A DNA stretch of 11,971 bases. Origin: CAZEFK01 sp964511405. Lineage in GTDB: Bacteria; Pseudomonadota; Alphaproteobacteria; Elsterales; Elsteraceae. Both the position numbers and the translations under genes were made by a program. Shown here piece after piece: positions 1-5,500 of this stretch. The stretch lies in the NCBI GenBank assembly GCA_964511405.1, contig CAZEFK010000218.1, positions 1-11,971 of the forward strand. Direction: 5' to 3'. The notes beneath the pieces are model-generated. The model ran no database searches. It was not told where the DNA came from and saw only the letters and a program-made list of their open reading frames with translations. How positions within the stretch are numbered: the stretch's first letter is position 1; each line of letters opens with the position of its first letter.

Positions 1-61
1 GGCCGCGGCCGGGGCTGCGCTCGGGCGCCGGCTGGTCGGCCTGCTCGGCGATGGCGGCGCC

Positions 62-886
62 GTGCTGGGCGAGGCCTGGGACCGCGTCCGTCCCTGGCGC
101 CCTGGCCCGGGGGCCGGACGCTGGGCGCTGTCGGCGCTGTTCGCGCTGACCGCGGCCTTCCTGGTGCTGCCGGCGCTGCTGGTCGTGCCGGCCTCCTTCA
201 CCGCCGGCCGCGTCGTCGAGCTGCCGCCCGCCGGCCTGTCGCTGCGCTGGTACCAGGCCTATCTGGCGGCGCCCGAGTGGATCGCCGCCACGGTCAACTC
301 GGTGGTCATCGCCACGGTCTCGGGACTGCTGGCGCTGGTGCTGGGCGGCATGGCCGCCTTCGCCCTGGTGCGCCGGCCGGTGCCCGGCCGCAGCGCCCTG
401 CTGGGCCTGCTGCTGTCGCCGCTGATCGTGCCGCGCATCGTGATCGCGGTGGCGCTGTTCTATCTCTATTCCCGGCTGGAGCTGGTCGGCACCCTCACCG
501 GCCTGGTGCTCGGCCACACCGTGCTGGCCCTGCCCTATGTCGTGATCACGGTGATGGCCGTGCTCGGGACCTATGACAGCCGCTACGACCAGGCCGCGCA
601 CACGCTGGGCGCCGATCCCTGGCGCACGCTGTGGCGCATCACCCTGCCGCAGATCCGGGGCGGCCTGATCGCGGCCTTCCTGTTCGCCTTCATCACCTCG
701 TTCGACGAGCTGACGGTTTCGCTGTTCGTGACCGGCGGCGCGGTCACCACCCTGCCGCGCCAGATGTGGAGCGACATGCTGCTGCAGATCAACCCGACCC
801 TGGCCGCCGCCGCAACCGTGCTGCTGGTGGTCATGACCCTGCTGCTGCTGGCCGGCGAGACGCTGCGCCGGCGCGGCCGCGCCTGA
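62..886 (+). CDS. ABC transporter permease, PotC-like (spermidine/putrescine type)
   Basis: This is an inner-membrane permease subunit of an ABC importer of the polyamine/opine type, which would pair with a second permease, an ATPase and a periplasmic binding protein outside the window. At 274 residues from the GTG it is close to E. coli PotC. A hydrophobic segment at about residues 21-45 is followed by several more, with the last at about 245-265. The cytoplasmic EAA loop that docks on the ATPase is clear: YDQAAHTLGADPWRTLWRIT followed by LP. The GTG at 62 is the first possible start in the window, puts about 20 residues before the first membrane helix and has no good ribosome binding site. 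The frame is also open leftwards to base 2, so the true start may lie outside. The next gene follows 10 bases downstream, probably in the same transcript. The substrate cannot be told from the sequence. Family confidence is high, start confidence low. Confidence 0.88.
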   Translation: MLGEAWDRVRPWRPGPGAGRWALSALFALTAAFLVLPALLVVPASFTAGRVVELPPAGLSLRWYQAYLAAPEWIAATVNSVVIATVSGLLALVLGGMAAFALVRRPVPGRSALLGLLLSPLIVPRIVIAVALFYLYSRLELVGTLTGLVLGHTVLALPYVVITVMAVLGTYDSRYDQAAHTLGADPWRTLWRITLPQIRGGLIAAFLFAFITSFDELTVSLFVTGGAVTTLPRQMWSDMLLQINPTLAAAATVLLVVMTLLLLAGETLRRRGRA

Positions 887-896
887 GGAGACCGCG

Positions 897-1292
897 ATGC
901 CCAAGCCCCAGCCGGTCGATCCGGCTGACCTGCCGCCCGAGGTGCAGGCCGTGTTCGACGATATCAAGGCCACGCGCCGGGTCGCCGAGGTCAATAATTT
1001 CTGGACGTACCTGGCCCGCGACCCGGCCACCCTGCGCCGCACCTGGACCAGCCTGAAGGAGGTAATGGCACCGGGCGCGCTCGACCCGCTGGTCAAGGAA
1101 CTGATCTATCTGGCGGTCAGCGTCACCAACAATTGCGGCTACTGCATCGCCAGCCACAGCGCCGCCGCGGCCAAGGCGGGCATGACCGAGGCCATGTTCG
1201 CCGAGCTGATGGCCGTGGTCGGCATGGCCAACGAGACCAACCGCCTGGCCAACGGCTACCGGGTGCCGATCGATCCGGCGTTCGAGCGGTAG
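897..1292 (+). CDS. AhpD-like / carboxymuconolactone decarboxylase family protein
   Basis: This 131-residue, all-helical-looking protein belongs to the AhpD/CMD superfamily. The redox motif is present: Cys80-Gly-Tyr-Cys83 with His87, in the segment NNCGYCIASH, and the upstream Glu68 that commonly supports the active site. Members with CxxC and His are typically thiol peroxidases or disulfide reductases rather than decarboxylases, so a cytoplasmic peroxide- or thiol-handling role is the best guess; the substrate is unknown. The ATG at 897 has a good ribosome binding site (GAGGAG, 886-891) that starts in the stop codon of the permease gene, so the two are probably co-transcribed and translationally close. 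It ends 3 bases before the convergent gene that stops at 1296. A link with the transporter is unproven. Confidence 0.85.
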   Translation: MPKPQPVDPADLPPEVQAVFDDIKATRRVAEVNNFWTYLARDPATLRRTWTSLKEVMAPGALDPLVKELIYLAVSVTNNCGYCIASHSAAAAKAGMTEAMFAELMAVVGMANETNRLANGYRVPIDPAFER

Positions 1293-1295
1293 CCT

Positions 1296-1607
1296 TCAGT
1301 TCAGGCCCAGGCAGACCGAGCTATAGGGCAACTGCTTGTCCGCCGGCTTCGGCTGGCCTTCGGGCGAGATCCGGCAGAGCGCGGTCTTGTCGCCCTTCTT
1401 GATGCCGACATTCAGGCCGCCGGCCCCCTCGGTGATGGCGACCAGGACCCAGCCGTCGTTCAGCAGATCAGGCAGGGCCTTGTCGAGCAGCGGCGCCTTG
1501 AAATGCTTGACCCAATCGGGCGCCGCGGGCGGTGCTGGCGGCTCGGCCGCAGCGGCCGACGCCAAGCCGAGCGCGAGGCAGGCCACAGCGAGCCGGAGCC
1601 AGACCAT
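1296..1607 (-). CDS. small secreted (periplasmic) protein of unknown function
   Basis: I do not recognise the family of this 103-residue protein. It starts with a clear Sec signal peptide: Arg5, then a hydrophobic core to about residue 18, and a likely signal peptidase I site after ASAAAA (about residue 21). A short Pro/Ala-rich linker follows, then a mature domain of about 75 residues. Cys78 and Cys99 are the only cysteines of the mature part and could form a disulfide in the periplasm. Trp32, Trp53 and the segment GWVLVAITEGAGGLNVGIKK look like a small beta-rich fold. The start at 1607 is chosen because it gives a complete signal peptide; no strong ribosome binding site is visible. The gene lies 21 bases downstream of ssb on the same strand and may be read through from it. 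Its 3' end nearly abuts the convergent AhpD-like gene. Confidence 0.7.
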   Translation of the reverse strand: MVWLRLAVACLALGLASAAAAEPPAPPAAPDWVKHFKAPLLDKALPDLLNDGWVLVAITEGAGGLNVGIKKGDKTALCRISPEGQPKPADKQLPYSSVCLGLN

Positions 1608-1628
1608 CGAGGAGCCGATCTGCCGCGC

Positions 1629-2147
1629 TTAGAACGGGATATCGTCGTCCAGGTCGGTGGCGCGACCGGCCGGCGCCGGCTGGCGGCTGGGCTGGCTGTA
1701 GCCGCCGCCCCCGCTCCCGCCGCCCGCGCCGCCATAGCTGCTGCCGCCGCCAAAACCGCCCTCGTCGTCTTCCATGGGGCCGCCGCCCCCGCCGCCGCGG
1801 CTGTCGAGCAGGGTCAGCTCGCCGCGGAACTGCTGCAGCACGATCTCGGTGGAGTAGCGCTCCTGGCCCTGCTGGTCGGTCCATTTGCGGGTCTGGAGCT
1901 GGCCCTCCAGATACACCTTGGAGCCTTTGCGCAGATACTGCTCGGCGACGCGGCCCAGGTTCTCGTTGAAGATCACCACCTGGTGCCACTCGGTCTTCTC
2001 GCGCCGCTCGCCGCTGTTGCGGTCCTTCCAGCTCTCCGAGGTCGCGATCCGGAGATTGACGATCTTGCGGCCGTCCTGGGTCGAGCGCACTTCGGGATCG
2101 CGGCCCAGATTGCCGAGCAAGATGACCTTGTTGACCGAAGCGGCCAT
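1629..2147 (-). CDS. ssb: single-stranded DNA-binding protein SSB
   Basis: SSB coats single-stranded DNA in replication, recombination and repair and recruits partners through its C-terminal tip. The 172-residue protein has the full layout: an OB-fold domain at about residues 1-112, beginning MAASVNKVILLGNLGRDPEV and carrying the conserved ESWKDR and EWHQVVIF segments; a Gly-rich disordered linker at about 113-150 with Ser/Tyr/Gln interspersed; and the acidic partner-binding tip DLDDDIPF at the very end. The length is normal for the family. The start at 2147 is backed by a strong ribosome binding site (AAAGGAGA, read on the minus strand at about 2154-2161). An exact GTTC-N7-GTTC LexA box overlaps that site, so SOS control is likely. 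It is the first minus-strand gene after the aco operon, separated from acoC by 72 bases. Confidence 0.97.
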   Translation of the reverse strand: MAASVNKVILLGNLGRDPEVRSTQDGRKIVNLRIATSESWKDRNSGERREKTEWHQVVIFNENLGRVAEQYLRKGSKVYLEGQLQTRKWTDQQGQERYSTEIVLQQFRGELTLLDSRGGGGGGPMEDDEGGFGGGSSYGGAGGGSGGGGYSQPSRQPAPAGRATDLDDDIPF

Positions 2148-2151
2148 GCGC

Positions 2152-2166
2152 GTTCTCCTTTAGTTC
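2152..2166. promoter_or_regulatory. candidate LexA (SOS) box before ssb
   Basis: The sequence GTTCTCCTTTAGTTC is an exact GTTC-N7-GTTC direct repeat, the LexA box established for alphaproteobacteria. It lies 5 bases upstream of the ssb start codon and its spacer is the complement of the ribosome binding site (AAAGGA). Part of the match is therefore forced by the ribosome binding site, but both GTTC halves fall outside its core. A short palindrome GTTCCGAAC continues to 2171. A box this close to the start codon would lie downstream of the transcription start, acting as a roadblock. Binding is inferred. Confidence 0.55.
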
Positions 2167-2203
2167 CGAACCGCGGTCGCTCATAGGAGCCCAGCCCGGG
2201 GCG

Positions 2204-2219
2204 CTCTGCAAGAGCAGAG
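2204..2219 (-). terminator. hairpin just after acoC, possible weak terminator
   Basis: Directly after the acoC stop codon the minus-strand transcript reads CTCTGC-TCTT-GCAGAG, a perfect 6-bp stem with a 4-base loop. No T-tract follows (the next bases are CGCCCCGGG), so it is not a classical intrinsic terminator. It could stabilise the 3' end of the aco mRNA or reduce read-through into ssb. Confidence 0.35.
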
Positions 2220-3323
2220 TCAGGTCTGGGCGATGAACTCCGCGATCAGGCGGTTGACCGCCGACGGCTGCTCCATGTGGACCATGTGGCCGGCGTCCGC
2301 CAGCACCTGCGCGTCCAGGGCGGCGCCGTGGGCCGGCGGGATGATCCGGTCCGCCGCCCCCCAGATCGCCTGCACCGGCATCGCCAGCTCGCGCAGCCGC
2401 GGCCTGAGGTCGACCGCCTGCAGGTCGCCGGACAGGAAGCCGGCCAGAATCGCCTCCTGGGCCGCGCGCACCCCGTCCAGGCGCTTGATGCGCAATGCGG
2501 TCTCGACCATGTCGCGGCCGACCGCGCCGGGGTCGGCGAACAGCGTCTGCAGCGCCGCCTTGAGATCGCGCGCCCGCTCGGCGGCCAGGAAGCGGCGCAG
2601 ATAGCCGGCGTCGATCTCGGGCCCGAGGCCGACCGGGCAGATCGCCGTCACCGACTGCACCCGGTCGGGCCGCGCGAGCGCCAGCTCCAGGGCGACCGCC
2701 CCGCCCAGCGACTGGCCGACGACATGGACCCGATCGAGCCCGAGCGCGTCGAGCAACCTGGCGGCCGTGCCCGCCAGCGCCGCAACCGAGCCGTCGGCGA
2801 TCGCCTTGCCGGACTCGCCGTGCCCCGGCAGGTCGAAGGCGACGACGGCATGGCGCTCGGCCAGCGCCGGCTGGTTGAACAGCCAGCTGCCCAGGTCGCC
2901 GCCGAAGCCATGGATCAGCAGGACCGGGGCACCCGCGCCCTGACGCAGCACCCGCAGCCCACGGCCCTCCACCGTGACGGTCTCGGCACCGCCGCCGGCC
3001 TCGGCCGCGTCTTCGGCGGGCGGCACGTAGCGGCGCTCGAAGTCCGCCACGAAGGCGTCGATGTCGGCCGCCGGGACCGCGGCGTCGGCGATCACCCCCA
3101 GCAGCGCGCCGACCGGCCGCATCGTGCCGGGCCGCGCCACCTGCCGGCGCAGCACGCCGGCGACGGGCGCCTCCAGGGCATTGGTGATCTTGGCGGTCTC
3201 GATGTCGACCAGCTCGGCGCCGGCCGCGACCGGCTCGCCCTCCGCCACCTGCCAGGCGACCACCGTGCCCTCGGTCATCGCCAGGCCCCATTTGGGCATG
3301 GTCACGGCCCGGATGGCGCTCAT
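2220..3323 (-). CDS. acoC: acetoin dehydrogenase E2, lipoyl + alpha/beta-hydrolase (AcoC)
   Basis: This is the E2 component of an acetoin-dehydrogenase-type complex: it takes the acyl group made by E1 on a swinging lipoyl arm and passes it to CoA. The 367 residues hold an N-terminal lipoyl domain (about 5-80; lipoylated Lys45 in ETAKITN) and an alpha/beta-hydrolase domain (about 120-367) in place of the usual E2 catalytic core. The hydrolase triad is visible as Ser205 in GQSLGG, Asp325 in WGAADRIIPP and His346 in AGHMVHMEQP, with the oxyanion segment LIHGFGGD at 136-143. This layout and length match AcoC of Pseudomonas and Cupriavidus. The start at 3323 overlaps the acoB stop as ATGA; an ATG three codons upstream (3332) has a worse ribosome binding site position. 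It is the third gene of acoABC. No separate peripheral-subunit-binding domain is seen. Confidence 0.93.
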   Translation of the reverse strand: MSAIRAVTMPKWGLAMTEGTVVAWQVAEGEPVAAGAELVDIETAKITNALEAPVAGVLRRQVARPGTMRPVGALLGVIADAAVPAADIDAFVADFERRYVPPAEDAAEAGGGAETVTVEGRGLRVLRQGAGAPVLLIHGFGGDLGSWLFNQPALAERHAVVAFDLPGHGESGKAIADGSVAALAGTAARLLDALGLDRVHVVGQSLGGAVALELALARPDRVQSVTAICPVGLGPEIDAGYLRRFLAAERARDLKAALQTLFADPGAVGRDMVETALRIKRLDGVRAAQEAILAGFLSGDLQAVDLRPRLRELAMPVQAIWGAADRIIPPAHGAALDAQVLADAGHMVHMEQPSAVNRLIAEFIAQT

Positions 3324-4336
3324 CGCCGCCATTCCACGACGGCGCGGACCACCTCGGCAATGCGGGCCGGGCCCGGGATGTACAAGTCCTCCAGCGCGGC
3401 CGAGAACGGCACCGGGGTGTGCGGCGGCGACACCACGCGGATCGGCGCCTCGAGAGCGCCGAAGGCCTCGGCCGCGACCAGCGCGGCGATGTCGGCGCCC
3501 AGGTTGCAGCGCGGATTGGCCTCGTCGACCACGACCAGCCGGCCGGTCGCCTCGACGCTCTCCAGGATGGTGTCGCGATCGAGCGGCGAGGCCGTGCGCG
3601 GATCGATGATGGTGGCCTCGATGCCGGCCGCCCGGCGCAGGTCCTCGGCGGCAGTCTTGGCCATGTGCACCATCCGGCCAATGGCGACGATGGTCACGGC
3701 GTCGCCCTCGCGCACGATCCGGGCCTCGCCGAAGGGGATCGTGTAGCCGCCGTCCGGCACGTCCTCTTCCAGGTCGTAGAGCATCTTGTGCTCGAAGAAC
3801 ACGACCGGGTCGTCGTCGCGGATCGCCTGGATCAGCAAGCCCTTGGCGTCGTAGGGCCCGGACGGGATCACGACCTTCAGGCCCGGGATGTGGGTGAAGA
3901 TCGGATACAGGCACTGCGAATGCTGGCTGGCGGCACGCAGGCCGGCGCCGTACATGGTGCGGATGACCAGGGGCGTGGTCGCCTTGCCGCCGAACATGTA
4001 GCGGAACTTGGCCGCCTGGTTGAAGATCTGGTCGAAGCAGACGCCCATGAAGTCGACGAACATCAGCTCGGCGATGGGGCGCAGGCCCGATGCCGCGGCG
4101 CCGGCGGCGGCACCGACGAACGCCGACTCGGTGATCGGCGTGTCCAGGACCCGGGTCGGCCCGAACTCGGCATAGAGGCCCTTGGTCACGCCCAGCGGCC
4201 CGCCCCAGGCGTCCTGCTGGCCGGGCGCGCCGGCGCCGCCCGAGATGTCCTCGCCCATCAGGATGACCCGCGGGTCGCGGCGCATCTCCAGCGCCATGGC
4301 CTCGTTGATCGCGGCCCGGAAGCTCTTCTTCGGCAT
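3320..4336 (-). CDS. acoB: acetoin dehydrogenase E1 beta subunit (AcoB)
   Basis: This is the beta subunit of the thiamine-diphosphate-dependent E1 of an acetoin/2-oxoacid dehydrogenase complex; with the alpha subunit it forms the heterotetramer that cleaves the substrate and acylates the lipoyl group of E2. The 338 residues match the usual AcoB/PdhB length. Family features are MGEDISGG near residue 27-34 (the Glu that activates the cofactor in E1-beta proteins is expected further on, in the TPITESAFVGAAAGAA region), the central segment FNQAAKFRYMFGG, and the C-terminal domain typical of transketolase C-terminal folds (VVVDEANPRCNLGADIAA). The start at 4336 has a GGGAG ribosome binding site 6 to 10 bases upstream. 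The gene begins 11 bases after the acoA stop and ends in an ATGA overlap with acoC, so the three subunits are translated together. Confidence 0.94.
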   Translation of the reverse strand: MPKKSFRAAINEAMALEMRRDPRVILMGEDISGGAGAPGQQDAWGGPLGVTKGLYAEFGPTRVLDTPITESAFVGAAAGAAASGLRPIAELMFVDFMGVCFDQIFNQAAKFRYMFGGKATTPLVIRTMYGAGLRAASQHSQCLYPIFTHIPGLKVVIPSGPYDAKGLLIQAIRDDDPVVFFEHKMLYDLEEDVPDGGYTIPFGEARIVREGDAVTIVAIGRMVHMAKTAAEDLRRAAGIEATIIDPRTASPLDRDTILESVEATGRLVVVDEANPRCNLGADIAALVAAEAFGALEAPIRVVSPPHTPVPFSAALEDLYIPGPARIAEVVRAVVEWRR

Positions 4337-4347
4337 GGGGGCGCTCC

Positions 4348-5313
4348 CTAATAGGCGTGGTAGACGTCGGTCAGCAGCGCCTCGGCCGGCGGCATCGCCG
4401 CCGCCTTGGCCCGCGCCACCGCCTGGTCGATGGCCGCCGCCGCCTCCCGGTCGAGCGCGTCGAGCTGGCTCGCCTCCAGCAGGCCGGCGCCGGTGACCCG
4501 GCGGCGGAAGTGCTCGAGGCAGTCGCGGTCGCGCAGCGCCTGCACCTCGCCGGGCGCCCGGTAGGTCTGGGCGTCGCCCTCGAAATGGCCGTAATAGCGG
4601 CCGAACTTGACCTCGATCAGCGACGGCCCGGCACCCGCCCGCGCCCGCCGGATCGCCTCGCCGGCCGCCTCGTGGACCGCGAAGAAGTCGAAGCCGTCGA
4701 CCTGCACGCCGGGCATGCCGAAGGCCTGGGCCCGGTTGACGATGTCGCCGGAGGACACCGAGTAGCGCGACGCCGTGGCCTCGGCATAGCCGTTGTTCTC
4801 GAACACGAAGACTGCGGGCAGCGTCCACACCGTGGCCAGGTTCAGCGCCTCGGCGGTGGTGCCCTGGTTGGAGCCGCCGTCGCCGACGAAGGCGACCGCG
4901 ACGCCGCCGGTGCCCAGCGTCTTGGCCGCGAGCGCCGCCCCGCACACCAGCGGCGGGCCGCCGCCGACGATGCCGTTGGCACCCATCATGCCCTTGGTCA
5001 GGTCGGCGATGTGCATGGAGCCGCCCTTGCCGCCGCACAGGCCGGTGGCGCGGCCGTAGATCTCGGCCATCATGGCATCGACGTCGCAGCCCTTGGCGAT
5101 GCAGTGGCCATGACCGCGATGGGTGCTGGCGATCGAGTCGGCGGACCCGAGATGCAGGCACACGCCGGCCGCGGACGCCTCCTCGCCGGCATAGAGATGG
5201 ACGAAGCCCGGGATCTCGCCGGTCGCGAACTCCTGATGGACGCGGTCCTCGAAGTCGCGGATCAGCCGCATCGTGCGATAGGCGCGCAGCAGCTCGTCCC
5301 GGTTGAGTTGCAT
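4348..5313 (-). CDS. acoA: acetoin dehydrogenase E1 alpha subunit (AcoA)
   Basis: This is the alpha subunit of the E1 component, which binds thiamine diphosphate and Mg2+. The 321 residues are the normal AcoA length. The TPP motif is complete: Gly144-Asp145-Gly146 and, 27 residues later, Asn173-Asn174 in the segment GDGGSNQGTTAEALNLATVW ... FENNGY. The HRGHGH segment at 65-70 and the GGKGGSMHIAD segment at 94-104 are typical of acetoin and pyruvate dehydrogenase alpha subunits. The start at 5313 has a strong GGGGAGGA ribosome binding site 6 bases away. It leads acoABC and is divergent from the carrier-protein operon across 187 bases. The short E1 chains plus hydrolase-fold E2 favour an acetoin-type complex over pyruvate dehydrogenase. 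The real substrate is not proven, and no E3 or AcoR activator lies in the window. Confidence 0.93.
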   Translation of the reverse strand: MQLNRDELLRAYRTMRLIRDFEDRVHQEFATGEIPGFVHLYAGEEASAAGVCLHLGSADSIASTHRGHGHCIAKGCDVDAMMAEIYGRATGLCGGKGGSMHIADLTKGMMGANGIVGGGPPLVCGAALAAKTLGTGGVAVAFVGDGGSNQGTTAEALNLATVWTLPAVFVFENNGYAEATASRYSVSSGDIVNRAQAFGMPGVQVDGFDFFAVHEAAGEAIRRARAGAGPSLIEVKFGRYYGHFEGDAQTYRAPGEVQALRDRDCLEHFRRRVTGAGLLEASQLDALDREAAAAIDQAVARAKAAAMPPAEALLTDVYHAY

Positions 5314-5417
5314 GGATCGTCCTCCCCGTCTTGCGCCGGAGCGATCGCCGCCGGACCGCGCAGCGCGTTGGCGACCAGGCTATCGGCAAGGCAACCGGGT
5401 GATCAATCCGAGCGATG

Positions 5418-5434
5418 GTCGAGATACATTCGAC
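5418..5434. promoter_or_regulatory. inverted repeat upstream of the -35, possible operator
   Basis: GTCGA-GATACAT-TCGAC is a perfect 5-bp inverted repeat with a 7-base spacer. It ends 2 bases before the candidate -35 element of the plus-strand operon and lies between the two divergent operons, a usual place for an activator site. No known regulator motif is recognised. Confidence 0.3.
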
Positions 5435-5436
5435 TC

Positions 5437-5465
5437 TTAACGATTCGTTTTCTCTTAGGTATGAT
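5437..5465 (+). promoter_or_regulatory. candidate sigma-70 promoter for the carrier-protein operon
   Basis: TTAACG (5437-5442, 4 of 6 to TTGACA) and TATGAT (5460-5465, 5 of 6 to TATAAT) are separated by exactly 17 bases. They sit in a short AT-rich island in otherwise GC-rich DNA, about 36 bases before the GTG at 5501, leaving a leader of about 30 bases. No equally good promoter is seen for acoA on the other strand. Confidence 0.5.
5439..5449. promoter_or_regulatory. 11-base palindrome in the promoter spacer, candidate repressor operator
   Basis: AACGATTCGTT is a perfect palindrome (AACGA-T-TCGTT) that overlaps the end of the -35 element and fills part of the -35/-10 spacer. A bound dimer here would block RNA polymerase, the arrangement used by many TetR- and GntR-type repressors. 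No regulator gene is present in the window, so the binding protein is unknown. Confidence 0.4.
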
Positions 5466-5500
5466 CTATCCGTTCGTCACACTGCCGTTGGAGAGGTCGG

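Noticed and set aside
897..1292. Annotation as a true gamma-carboxymuconolactone decarboxylase
   Set aside because: The CxxC and His motif points to the AhpD-like redox branch, and no aromatic degradation genes are nearby.
1554..1607. Lipobox around Cys10 in the small secreted protein
   Set aside because: The Cys lies in the middle of the hydrophobic core, leaving too short a signal, and a good signal peptidase I site follows at about residue 21.
3324..3332. Alternative acoC start at 3332 (three codons upstream)
   Set aside because: The start at 3323 makes the usual ATGA overlap with acoB and has a better-placed purine-rich stretch upstream.
1468..3681. Long minus-strand open frame across ssb and acoC
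   Set aside because: It is out of frame with both clear genes, with low-complexity Arg/Pro/Ala-rich composition and no domain.
2277..3746. Long plus-strand open frame antisense to acoC and acoB
   Set aside because: It mirrors the codon bias of the acoC and acoB genes and shows no domain or ribosome binding site.
5360..5378. Possible sigma-54 site (GG-N10-GC) upstream of acoA, tempting because aco operons are often AcoR/sigma-54 dependent
   Set aside because: Only the GG and GC dinucleotides fit; the TGGCAC and TTGCA contexts are poor, and such spacing is common by chance in GC-rich DNA.
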